Assembly (NCBI RefSeq): GCF_014763045.1
Contig: NZ_JACTAG010000002.1
Coordinates: 744,001-808,000, forward strand
Source: Sulfitobacter aestuariivivens
Lineage (GTDB): Bacteria; Pseudomonadota; Alphaproteobacteria; Rhodobacterales; Rhodobacteraceae
Reading direction: 5' to 3'
DNA: 64,000 bases
Under the pieces are notes generated by a model. That model did not search any database. It worked only from the letters and a program-made list of their open reading frames with translations, and was not told the DNA's origin. A program made the translations under genes and the position numbers. Of this stretch, positions 1 through 7,786 are shown piece after piece. Every line of letters begins with the position of its first letter. The first letter of the stretch is position 1.

Positions 1-420
1 AAGGACGCCGGATTTTCCCTTTTGGAACTGATGGTTGTGGTTGTGATACTGTCCATTCTGGCGCTGGTGATCGTGCCACGTGTTATTGACCGCCCCGATC
101 AGGCCCGCGCCGCGCGGGCGCAGTCTGATATTGCTGCTATCTCAAGTGCGGTGAACCTGTATCGCCTCGACAATTTCACCTATCCAACAACCGAACAGGG
201 GCTTGCGGCGCTGGTCACGCAACCCACAACTGACCCCGCGCCCAAAAATTGGTCAGCCAACGGGTATATGGACCGCGTCCCCATGGACCCTTGGGGCCAA
301 CCCTATCAGTATCTGTCGCCAGGAGTGCACGGCGACTTTGATATCTTTTCATACGGAGCAGACGGCGTAGCGGGTGGTTCAGGCGCGAACGCAGACATCG
401 GGTCATGGACACAAGGCTGA
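1..420 (+). CDS. gspG: Type II secretion major pseudopilin GspG (5' end cut by window)
   Basis: This is the major pseudopilin of the type II secretion system, which forms the periplasmic pseudopilus that pushes folded substrates through the secretin. The reading frame is open from base 1. The visible N-terminus AGFSLLELMVVVVIL contains the prepilin peptidase site (cleavage after Gly) and Glu at mature position 5, followed by the hydrophobic helix. The C-terminal half has the usual GspG pattern, including TTEQGLAAL, VPMDPWGQPY and a Gly/Asp-rich calcium-type loop near SYGADG. About 139 residues are visible, so only the first few leader residues are missing. It overlaps gspH by 16 bases and heads the gspGHIJKLM run. 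Confidence 0.95.
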   Translation, partial: KDAGFSLLELMVVVVILSILALVIVPRVIDRPDQARAARAQSDIAAISSAVNLYRLDNFTYPTTEQGLAALVTQPTTDPAPKNWSANGYMDRVPMDPWGQPYQYLSPGVHGDFDIFSYGADGVAGGSGANADIGSWTQG

Positions 421-899
421 CGCCTCATAAATATGATTGCGCGCACCGGGACGCTGGTGTGACCTTGATTGAACTCCTTGTTGTTACTACCGTGTTGTCC
501 GTTCTGGCCGTCGGGGCCAGCTTGACCGCCATCCGAAACATCACCCCCGCACCAGATGCGGATATGGCATGGTTTCGCACCCAGTTTGACACCCAACGCA
601 ACCTGGCGATCCAGGGCCGCGCCACGCGCGGGCTCCGGATTACGGCGCAGGGGCTTGGGTTTGCCCGGCGAACGGCGACAGGCTGGCAAATCAACGCACC
701 GACCCGTGCCTGGGCAGGAAAGGTTACCATTGCCAATGTGGAACCTCGCCTTGTCGCCGGTTCCCTCGCTGTTCCGGATCTGATCATGCTCGCAACCGGA
801 CAAAGCAGCGCGTTTGACGTGGTTTTTACCGATGGCGCGGCGTCCACTCGCAGATGCCGCAGCGACGGCTGGACGGGCCTGACATGCGACGCAAAGTAG
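405..899 (+). CDS. gspH: Type II secretion minor pseudopilin GspH
   Basis: Minor pseudopilin of the type II secretion pseudopilus (164 residues). The N-terminal leader ends in DAG, followed by VTLIELLVVTTVLSVLAVGA. This is the type IV-pilin-like methylation and cleavage motif with Glu at mature position 5 and a hydrophobic helix. The remainder is poorly conserved, as is normal for GspH, and carries a Cys pair near the C-terminus (RRCRSDGWTGLTCD). The assignment to H rather than another minor pseudopilin rests on order (after G, before I) and size. It overlaps both neighbours and is probably translationally coupled to them. Confidence 0.85.
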   Translation: MDTRLTPHKYDCAHRDAGVTLIELLVVTTVLSVLAVGASLTAIRNITPAPDADMAWFRTQFDTQRNLAIQGRATRGLRITAQGLGFARRTATGWQINAPTRAWAGKVTIANVEPRLVAGSLAVPDLIMLATGQSSAFDVVFTDGAASTRRCRSDGWTGLTCDAK

Positions 900-1261
900 A
901 CGGCGCGCCGGACAGTGGCATGACGCTGATCGAATTGGCGGTCGCAATTCTGATCCTGGCGCTGGGTACCGTCGCGACACTGCGAGCAACGGATCAGTCC
1001 CGGCTTGCCATCGGCGGCGCCGAAGACCGGATACTGGCTCAGCTTGCCGCGCGCAATCGCGCAGAAGAACTGCAATTGCTCGGGGTCAGAGGCGCCGCCA
1101 CTCTGCCAGAGGTGGTCACATTGGCTGGACAGGATGTGACCCTTTCAACAACCACGAAACAGACCGAAGCCGGACTGACAGAGGCAACCATAAACGCCCG
1201 CGCCCAGCGTGGCGGCGGCGCGGTATTGGTCATCTACCTCGCGCGAGGGTCAGGATTTTGA
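884..1261 (+). CDS. gspI: Type II secretion minor pseudopilin GspI
   Basis: Minor pseudopilin expected at the pseudopilus tip with J and K. From the ATG at 884 the protein is 125 residues with a short charged leader (MRRKVDGAPDSG) and the pseudopilin motif MTLIELAVAILILALGTVA, cleaved after Gly12. A longer frame from 854 would give an unusually long leader, so I prefer 884, which overlaps the end of gspH by 16 bases. The size and position between H and J match GspI. The stop codon overlaps the TTG start of gspJ. Confidence 0.85.
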   Translation: MRRKVDGAPDSGMTLIELAVAILILALGTVATLRATDQSRLAIGGAEDRILAQLAARNRAEELQLLGVRGAATLPEVVTLAGQDVTLSTTTKQTEAGLTEATINARAQRGGGAVLVIYLARGSGF

Positions 1262-1923
1262 GTATTCGAAACGACCAAAAAGGCATGAGTCTGATCGAAC
1301 TGGTCGTCGCCATGGCCATTTTTGCGTTGATCGCAGTGATGGGTGTGCAAAGCCTGTCGGGCATGCTGCGCATGCGAGACCGGTTGGTGGCGATGGATGA
1401 TAAGACCGCCGCATTGGGTCAGACGCTGGGGCTCTTGCGCAACGACCTTTCTGCGGTGATGCCGATGGTGTTTTTTCCGCCCGGTCGTGCGGCGCCACAA
1501 TCTGCAATCCGACTTACAGATGGCAGCACACGTCTGGCATTCAGTGTCGCGGGGCAGCCCGATCTTAAAGGGGTCAGACCCGGCGGCCGGATCGAACGCG
1601 TGGAATGGCGGCTGGACCAGACCAGCGCCACCCTGCACCGCCGCGCCTGGCAGACGCTCATTCCTGCCAGTCCACAAGCCCTGTCGCCGGAAATCGCCGT
1701 GATGAACGGCGTTACTGGCATGACCGTGCGCAGCTTCTGGCCCGGCGCAGGCTGGCAGACCGGTATCGCGAGCCCTTTCTCTGCGGCTCCTGTGGGGTCT
1801 TCCGACGGTGACGTCGCGGGCGGTGCGCCCGAAGTTTATTCCGACCTGATCCCAAGTGCTATCGAAGTCACCCTTGTGACCGAAAGCCATGGGTCGCTGC
1901 GGCTGCTGGAGACGCTGAAATGA
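1258..1923 (+). CDS. gspJ: Type II secretion minor pseudopilin GspJ (TTG start)
   Basis: Minor pseudopilin of 221 residues. The frame opens with TTG at 1258, whose last two bases lie in the TGA stop of gspI. The next in-frame ATG would remove the Gly needed for prepilin peptidase cleavage, so the TTG start is favoured; it gives the leader MSIRNDQKG and then MSLIELVVAMAIFALIAVMG. The C-terminal half resembles GspJ (ERVEWRLDQ near the middle, VEVTL-type end). The gene overlaps gspK by four bases (ATGA), which suggests coupled translation. A TTG start may lower its expression, fitting a tip subunit needed in few copies. Confidence 0.85.
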   Translation: MSIRNDQKGMSLIELVVAMAIFALIAVMGVQSLSGMLRMRDRLVAMDDKTAALGQTLGLLRNDLSAVMPMVFFPPGRAAPQSAIRLTDGSTRLAFSVAGQPDLKGVRPGGRIERVEWRLDQTSATLHRRAWQTLIPASPQALSPEIAVMNGVTGMTVRSFWPGAGWQTGIASPFSAAPVGSSDGDVAGGAPEVYSDLIPSAIEVTLVTESHGSLRLLETLK

Positions 1924-2834
1924 CCGGCACGCGCGGATTTGTCCTGATCAATGCGCTGATCATCGTTGCGGCCCTTGCGGGGGCCGCGACCCTGCTCCTG
2001 ACCCGGGCTGAGACGGGGCGCCTGCGCCTTGAAGTGGGTCAGACATCGACCCAATTGGGCTATTACCTGGATGCTTTCGACGCTCTTGCCATTACCATTT
2101 TGAACGCGGATCGCGCAAATGGCGCAGCAGATCACCCGCGCGAAGACTGGGCGCGTGCAGATTACAATGTGCCGCTGGATCGGGGCCAGATCGCCGGGCA
2201 AATCACTGATCTGCAAAGCCTGTTCAACCTGAATTGGCTGAATGATCAAAGCAATGCACACGCCTCTGACACCTTTGATCGCTTGCTGCAGCGCAAGGGG
2301 CTGTCGCCGCAAATCGGCTCTGCTGTCAGAGACTTCATGCAGCGGGGGGGCCCACCGAACCGCGCGCCCTATGACGCCCAGACCCCACCGCTTGATCCGG
2401 TGGGTGGTGCATTGCTGCTGATGGAGCAATTGCGCGATATTCCGACATTGTCGGATAACGACTTTGCCCGTCTGCACCAGATCGCCACCGTCCTTCCGGG
2501 TGACAGCGCCATCAACGTCAACACGGTCGATCCCGACATCCTGGTCGGCATGGTCCCACAGATCACTGCCGGTGCGATACTGCAAATTCTGGCACGTCGC
2601 GACACGCGCCCTTTCACATCAGTTGATGAGTTTACCTCTGAACTGCAGCTTGCGTCAGACGAAGACATTGAAGAGACCCTCGATTTTGGGCGGTTCGCGG
2701 TGGGATCGGTCTGGTTTCGTGTGAACAGCACCGCTGTGCTTGGTGGCAACACCGCCAACCGCACCACCGTCTTGCTGCGCCTTGGCCCGCCCTCGGGCAC
2801 ATCAGTTTATTGGCGTACCAGCCTCTACCCTTGA
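1920..2834 (+). CDS. gspK: Type II secretion minor pseudopilin GspK
   Basis: Large minor pseudopilin (304 residues) that caps the pseudopilus tip. The leader is MTGTRG, followed by FVLINALIIVAALAGAATLLL. Position +5 of the mature protein is Asn instead of Glu, which is the known exception for GspK among pseudopilins. The large globular domain includes the segment around LFNLNWL and a helix-hairpin-helix-like INVNTVDPDIL segment, both usual for GspK. The length is close to the family norm. The stop codon shares its A with the ATG of gspL. Confidence 0.9.
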   Translation: MTGTRGFVLINALIIVAALAGAATLLLTRAETGRLRLEVGQTSTQLGYYLDAFDALAITILNADRANGAADHPREDWARADYNVPLDRGQIAGQITDLQSLFNLNWLNDQSNAHASDTFDRLLQRKGLSPQIGSAVRDFMQRGGPPNRAPYDAQTPPLDPVGGALLLMEQLRDIPTLSDNDFARLHQIATVLPGDSAINVNTVDPDILVGMVPQITAGAILQILARRDTRPFTSVDEFTSELQLASDEDIEETLDFGRFAVGSVWFRVNSTAVLGGNTANRTTVLLRLGPPSGTSVYWRTSLYP

Positions 2835-4081
2835 TGCGCGCCCCCTTTCCCGGCATCGTGTGCGCAGACCATGCAAAACGCGGGAAAGCTGTGGCAAATC
2901 AAAAGGGAGAGGGCTTGGGCGACAGGTTTGTCAGCCTCATTGAAAGCGGCCCGCCCCCCGGTGCGCAGCAGGTTGCCCTCGTGCCCGGCGCCGAAGTACC
3001 CGTGCTGTCCCTTGATCTGCCCCCCGGCCTGCGCGGACAATCCCGCGAGCAAGTCGCAAGACGCCAATTGCTGGACCGCGCCGGGCTGGATGCAAACGCC
3101 GAAATGCGCCCGATCCATGCCCCCAAAATGGGGGACGCCTGGTCGAAGGTGATGATTGTTGACAGCGGTCAACTTGAAGGCTGGAAGACAGCAGCTGGCG
3201 CAAACTGTCGTGCGCTGTTGCCGGACTATCTTGCATTACCGACAGCGGCCGGTCTTTGGACCATCGCCCGCAAGGGCGACACCGTGATGGCGCGTCTGGG
3301 ACCGGACGATGGGTTTACCGCCCCGGTTGAAGTCGCGCGCGCGATGCTTGATCTACATTTGAAGGAAACGGACAACGTACCCAAGGCGATCTGGCTGCAG
3401 CATCCCGATGTGATCGGCTTGGTGGCCCTTGCCGAAGAGCACGGCGTCGCCGTGGTCGAGGATGCCGAGGCGCTGAAGGCACTCGACCTGCCTGATCCCA
3501 AGGTGCTGGGCCACGGAGAGCTGGCTTTTGACCTGCGACGTGATCCGCAACTTGCCCGTGCGCGGATGCGTAAACGGGTATTGCCGTGGCGCTGGCCGGT
3601 ATTGCTGGGGCTTTTTGCCATTGGTCTGTGGGCAGCAACCCAAATGGTCGAAACGCGCCGACTGCAAAATATGACAGCGGCGTTGAACGCGCAGACAGCC
3701 GATCTGGTGCGCGCGCATTTCGTACCCTCGGGCCCGTTGCTGGATATCCGCATACAGGTCAGCCAGACGCTGGCCGAGCGCCGTCTTGCCGCCACGGGTT
3801 GGCAGTCTCAGGTCACGGCACTTGATCTTTTTGCCACCGCATCAGGTGTCCTGACCCAGACAGGGGCAACGACGCAAACCGCCCTGGCGGGCGCCGACCA
3901 GGAACTGGCGTTAAGCGTGACGGTGGCGGATTTTGCCGCCGTTGACGCCCTTGCCGCCGCGCTGAGAGGCGCAGGCCTTCGGGTGAATGTGGTGGAATCT
4001 CGAGTCACCGAAGGCGCATCAAATGTGCGCGCAGATCTCCGGCTGACACCGCCGGAGCCTGCTGAGGGGGCAAAACAATGA
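2834..4081 (+). CDS. gspL: Type II secretion inner-membrane platform protein GspL
   Basis: GspL links the GspE ATPase to the inner-membrane platform. From ATG 2834, which overlaps the gspK stop as TGATG, it is 415 residues. The order is a cytoplasmic actin-like domain, a single membrane segment at about residues 251-271 (PVLLGLFAIGLWAATQMV) and a periplasmic ferredoxin-like domain. An upstream in-frame start at 2810 would extend into gspK and is less likely. GspL sequences are divergent, so the call depends mainly on topology, length and position between gspK and gspM. It overlaps gspM by four bases. Confidence 0.85.
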   Translation: MRAPFPGIVCADHAKRGKAVANQKGEGLGDRFVSLIESGPPPGAQQVALVPGAEVPVLSLDLPPGLRGQSREQVARRQLLDRAGLDANAEMRPIHAPKMGDAWSKVMIVDSGQLEGWKTAAGANCRALLPDYLALPTAAGLWTIARKGDTVMARLGPDDGFTAPVEVARAMLDLHLKETDNVPKAIWLQHPDVIGLVALAEEHGVAVVEDAEALKALDLPDPKVLGHGELAFDLRRDPQLARARMRKRVLPWRWPVLLGLFAIGLWAATQMVETRRLQNMTAALNAQTADLVRAHFVPSGPLLDIRIQVSQTLAERRLAATGWQSQVTALDLFATASGVLTQTGATTQTALAGADQELALSVTVADFAAVDALAAALRGAGLRVNVVESRVTEGASNVRADLRLTPPEPAEGAKQ

Positions 4082-4569
4082 GCGCGCGGTTAATTGACTT
4101 CCTGCTCAGCCGCACCGCGCGCGAACGCGTGCTGTTGGGCGCGCTTATGCTGATCTGCCTGCCACTCCTATTGGCATTCGCCGTGGTGATCCCCCTGCAG
4201 GAAGCGCGCGCTCAGGCCCAATCCGAACACCAAGAGGCGCGCGCTCTGGGGATCTGGGTCAGCGAAAGGGTGGCTGAGCTCAATACGTTTGGCGATGCGC
4301 CCGATGTGGTGCGGAGCGCGCCCATCGGCTCGAGCGGGTTGGAACAAAGCCTGATTGACGCGGGACTGCGCGACCAGATCAGCGATCTGGGCGTTGGTGA
4401 TGCGGGGGTGATCGAACTGCGCTTTGATCTGGTTCGGTTTGTCACGCTGGCCAACTGGATTTCGGCAAACAAACCGACCTGGGGCTATGACATCACTAGT
4501 TTTCGGTTTGAAGCAACAAATGCGTCAGGCAGGGTCAGCGCGACACTGTCGCTGGCCCCACAAAGTTAG
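4078..4569 (+). CDS. gspM: Type II secretion inner-membrane protein GspM
   Basis: Small bitopic platform protein (163 residues) that pairs with GspL. It has a short cytoplasmic N-terminus (MSARLIDFLLSRTARER), one membrane helix (LLGALMLICLPLLLAFAVVIPL) and a periplasmic domain with a predicted amphipathic, coiled-coil-like start. This matches GspM topology and size. It begins with an ATGA overlap with gspL. Its stop codon overlaps, on the other strand, the stop codon of the convergent lipoprotein gene, so there is no room for an intergenic terminator. Confidence 0.85.
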   Translation: MSARLIDFLLSRTARERVLLGALMLICLPLLLAFAVVIPLQEARAQAQSEHQEARALGIWVSERVAELNTFGDAPDVVRSAPIGSSGLEQSLIDAGLRDQISDLGVGDAGVIELRFDLVRFVTLANWISANKPTWGYDITSFRFEATNASGRVSATLSLAPQS

Positions 4570-5084
4570 CGCATGCCGTTCAGGCGCACCTCGATGCTTG
4601 CCATGCGACCGGCCATACCACCCAACGGATCAAGGTCGGGATGTTTCTCCAACACCTCGGTCAACGCCAGCTTGGCGCGTTCCAGATGCGTTTTTCCCGT
4701 TTCCTTGTCGCCTTTCTTGAGCGCTATCAAGCCAATCTCGTGGTCCGCCGTCGCTTGAACAGACAGGGCGGCGGCACGGCCTGTGCCTTGTTGGGCGTTG
4801 GCCAGATTACCAGCCATTTGCGCAGCCTTGTCAAAGTTTCCAGCCCGCAGATAACTGTGCGACAGCTCTAGCTTGAGGCGCGGCTCCAACGCACCGGCAT
4901 CCGGCAGCATCTGCAGGTATGCGCGATTGGCCTTGTCGAACTGTCCCTTCTCAAGCGCGGTTCGGGCCGTGGTATATTGCGACTGAAATGATTTCTGACC
5001 CACTGTACCTACTTCGGCACAACTGGACATTAGTAAGATAGACAGGCCAAGTATCCCGGCCCGGGCGGTTCTGTTTGCCTGCAT
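4566..5084 (-). CDS. TPR-containing lipoprotein within the type II secretion locus
   Basis: Predicted outer- or inner-membrane lipoprotein of 172 residues. From ATG 5084 the N-terminus MQANRTARAGILGLSILLMSSC has a charged start, a hydrophobic core and a lipobox-like end with Cys22. Upstream bases GAGCAGGAAA give a Shine-Dalgarno match and exclude the longer frame that opens at 5165. The body is helical, with tetratricopeptide-like repeats (TARTALEKGQFDKANRAYLQML, then LSHSYLRAGNFDKAAQMAGNL, shown here only in part as family evidence). It is encoded against the gsp genes and splits gspM from gspC. A pilotin-like or assembly role for the secretin is possible but is inference from location only. 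Confidence 0.75.
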   Translation of the reverse strand: MQANRTARAGILGLSILLMSSCAEVGTVGQKSFQSQYTTARTALEKGQFDKANRAYLQMLPDAGALEPRLKLELSHSYLRAGNFDKAAQMAGNLANAQQGTGRAAALSVQATADHEIGLIALKKGDKETGKTHLERAKLALTEVLEKHPDLDPLGGMAGRMASIEVRLNGMR

Positions 5085-5182
5085 TTTCCTGCTCAATCTT
5101 GTTTTTTTGTTTGTTTGAACCCTACCATGCAAGCGCAAACTGCGCGACAAAAGCAAGTGTATCAAAGCCTTGGAGGCAGAGA

Positions 5183-5668
5183 ATGCGGCTGATTGCTGCG
5201 ATTATGACACTGCTGGCACTGGCGGCTTCTGGTCTCGCCGGGCAACGCTTGCATGCAACTCTCACTGAACCGTCACTCCCTGAAGAGGTGGTTTTGGTTG
5301 CTCCGGCCACCGCGTCTGATGCGCCATCGACGGTCACCGCGGAACCTCCGCGGAAATGGCCCGCGCTTTTTGGTGAGATCGAACCACCTACGCCGCAGCC
5401 CCCAGTGACTGAACCGCAGCCCCCTGCCCCAGTGGTTGAACCACAGCCGCCAAGACCCCCCATCGAAAGCCTTGGGTTTCGTCTTAGAGGTGTTGTGCGC
5501 GCGGATGATACGGTCTGGGCCATGGTATCGCATCCCACTGGCGAACAGGTGTTTCGCGTCGGTGATGAGCTGCTGGAGGGTGTCGTGATCGAACGCATCG
5601 ACGAACAAGGGCTCTGGATCGATAACGGCAAGGATGACCTGACACTTCTGGGATTCGTCACAGAATAG
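5183..5668 (+). CDS. gspC: Type II secretion protein GspC (short, no PDZ domain)
   Basis: GspC connects the inner-membrane platform to the secretin. From ATG 5183 it is about 161 residues. It has a short N-terminus with one membrane segment (LIAAIMTLLALAASGLAG), a strongly proline-rich periplasmic linker (repeats like PQPPVTEPQPP), and a C-terminal homology-region-like domain (LRGVVRADDTVWAMVSH, then FRVGDELLEG and VIERIDEQG). No PDZ domain follows, so it is shorter than the gammaproteobacterial protein. It is divergent from the lipoprotein gene and lies about 150 bases before gspD. It is the first gene of gspC-D-E-F. Confidence 0.85.
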   Translation: MRLIAAIMTLLALAASGLAGQRLHATLTEPSLPEEVVLVAPATASDAPSTVTAEPPRKWPALFGEIEPPTPQPPVTEPQPPAPVVEPQPPRPPIESLGFRLRGVVRADDTVWAMVSHPTGEQVFRVGDELLEGVVIERIDEQGLWIDNGKDDLTLLGFVTE

Positions 5669-5821
5669 CCGCCCCAAACGCGGCAGGATCGCCACATTAC
5701 GCTGATATGACGAATCAGCAGGTGCCAAAGCCGCCAAACTGCGCTAAGCTATATTCATATTCATGGCAAAGCCCTGAAATCCGGTCAAAAGAACTGGACG
5801 GGCGCGAGGCAGAGAGCAGTC

Positions 5822-7786
5822 ATGTCACACAGATTTTCCCTTCGGGCAGCGGTGCTGGCCCTATTAGTCGCATGCACGCAAGTGTTCGTTTTTGCGGGCC
5901 CTGCGGATGCCCAGGTCAAGCTGGATTTGCGCGATGCAGATCTGCGCAGCTTTACCGAAATCGTTTCGGAGACCACCGGAAAGAGCTTTGTCATCGACCC
6001 CGGCGTGCGCGGCACCGTCACGGTGATTGCGCCAGACACGTTGACACCTCAGGAGCTTTTCGAAGTCTTTCTCAATGTCCTTGAGCTCAACCGGCTGACC
6101 ATCGTGAATGGCGGGACCGTGGATCGTATTGTGCCAATGAACGTTGCGCGCGAACTTTCGTCAGGTGCACCACGCACTGCCCCCAAGGGCTTTCAGACCC
6201 GCGTGATCGAAGTAGAGAATGTTCCGCTCAATGATATCGTAGAGGTCATTCGGCCGCTTTTGCCGGCCGAGGCAGTGCTGACACCGGTTGCGGGATCCAA
6301 GCTTCTAATCCTGTCTGATCGGGGCCAAAACCATGCCCGTATTGAAGCGCTGGTGCGCCGTCTGGATACGCCGCGCGAGCAACCGATCGAGATGATCCGC
6401 CTGCGCAACGCCAATGCCGCAGAGGTGTTGCAGGTCATTGACAGCATGGGGATCGTCCCCGAAGGGGCTGCGGTTTCAGTGGATCGCCGCTCCAACGCAC
6501 TGGTTGTCTCTGGCTCAGATGATTTGCGCCGCCAGTTGCGCGCGCTATCCGCCCGCCTCGACACGCAGCGCAACAACGTATCTTCACATGCGGTTGAGCT
6601 GAATTATGCTGATGCCACCACGTTGGCAGATGTTGTCACCCGCGCAATTTCCAATGAATCCACCGAAGCAAACGCCCCGCCTATTCGCATCATTCCCGAA
6701 ACCCAGACCAATACTCTTTTGATCACCGCGCCCGAAGAGCGGTTGGATGATATCGTGCAAATGATCCATTTCCTTGACCGGCGCCCCTCACAGGTGCTGG
6801 TCGAAGCGGTCATTTTCGAAATGTCCGTAAACGGGTTTGCCGATCTTTCCTCTCAATTCGGTGCGGTTCTGAACGATGCCATTGTTGGGGGGGTGGAATT
6901 CGCGCTTGATGGGCGGACAAACCTGACCAGTCTCTTGTCGTCCGTCCTTAACAGTGAAGGCACCGCCGTGCCGACGCCAGGCAATGGCGGATATATCGGG
7001 GGGGGCACGATCAATTCCTCTGGCAACGGTATCGCCGCTCTGATCAGCGCAATCGCCTCGACCACGTCGACACGGCTTTTGTCCACGCCGTCCATCATGA
7101 CCCTGAACAACCAGGAGGCCGAGATCGTCGTGGCACAAAACGTACCCTTCGTGACGGGCTCTTTCGCACAGGTGGGGGAATCCACCAATGTGGACAATCC
7201 GTTCCAGACCATTGAACGACAGGACGTGGGCCTCACGCTGAAGGTGACGCCCCAGATCAACGCCGACCGCACTGTCCGGATGGAGATCGAACAGGAAGTG
7301 TCAAACCTGACGCAGAATTCGTCTTCTGCGGGTGGTGAAATCACGGCCAAGCGTTCGCTGTCTACCACAGTACTGGTACGCGACGGCAATGTAATCATGT
7401 TGGGCGGACTGCTGGAAGACGGCTCGGGATCAACCGCACAAAAGGTGCCGGGCCTGAGCAAGCTGCCACTTGTCGGAGGCCTTTTCCGCGCCAAGAACTC
7501 CAGCAAGAACCAACGGGTGCTGTTGGTCATGCTGCGCCCGCGCGTGGTCGAAAACGACCGCGAGGCCAAGCACCTGACCACGGAGCTTGCCCGCGAAGCA
7601 AAGAAGGCAGGCCTTGCCATCCAGCCGCCGGATGATGGAAGATACCCCCGCACCTCGCGCGCCGGACTGCCGTTTGATGGAGCAGACTTGAACCAACCTT
7701 TTGACGCTGGATTCGTGGATGACTTTGCACAGACCCGAAACTACCCGCCGCTCCCCAGCAGGCTCAAGTTCGACGGCAAATACTGA
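5822..7786 (+). CDS. gspD: Type II secretion secretin GspD
   Basis: Outer-membrane secretin (654 residues) that forms the exit channel. A signal peptide covers about residues 1-30 and could be cleaved after ADA. A lipobox-like LVAC earlier in the same stretch is an alternative. Next come N0 (VKLDLRDADLRSFTEIVSE), several KH-like N domains (for example VIEVENVPLNDIVEVIRPLL) and the secretin core, with LLSTPSIMTLNNQEAEI, VGLTLKVTPQIN and VIMLGGLLED. The 153-base gap before it contains AT-rich promoter-like sequence. Its 3' end overlaps gspE by 68 bases if gspE starts at 7719. Confidence 0.95.
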   Translation: MSHRFSLRAAVLALLVACTQVFVFAGPADAQVKLDLRDADLRSFTEIVSETTGKSFVIDPGVRGTVTVIAPDTLTPQELFEVFLNVLELNRLTIVNGGTVDRIVPMNVARELSSGAPRTAPKGFQTRVIEVENVPLNDIVEVIRPLLPAEAVLTPVAGSKLLILSDRGQNHARIEALVRRLDTPREQPIEMIRLRNANAAEVLQVIDSMGIVPEGAAVSVDRRSNALVVSGSDDLRRQLRALSARLDTQRNNVSSHAVELNYADATTLADVVTRAISNESTEANAPPIRIIPETQTNTLLITAPEERLDDIVQMIHFLDRRPSQVLVEAVIFEMSVNGFADLSSQFGAVLNDAIVGGVEFALDGRTNLTSLLSSVLNSEGTAVPTPGNGGYIGGGTINSSGNGIAALISAIASTTSTRLLSTPSIMTLNNQEAEIVVAQNVPFVTGSFAQVGESTNVDNPFQTIERQDVGLTLKVTPQINADRTVRMEIEQEVSNLTQNSSSAGGEITAKRSLSTTVLVRDGNVIMLGGLLEDGSGSTAQKVPGLSKLPLVGGLFRAKNSSKNQRVLLVMLRPRVVENDREAKHLTTELAREAKKAGLAIQPPDDGRYPRTSRAGLPFDGADLNQPFDAGFVDDFAQTRNYPPLPSRLKFDGKY

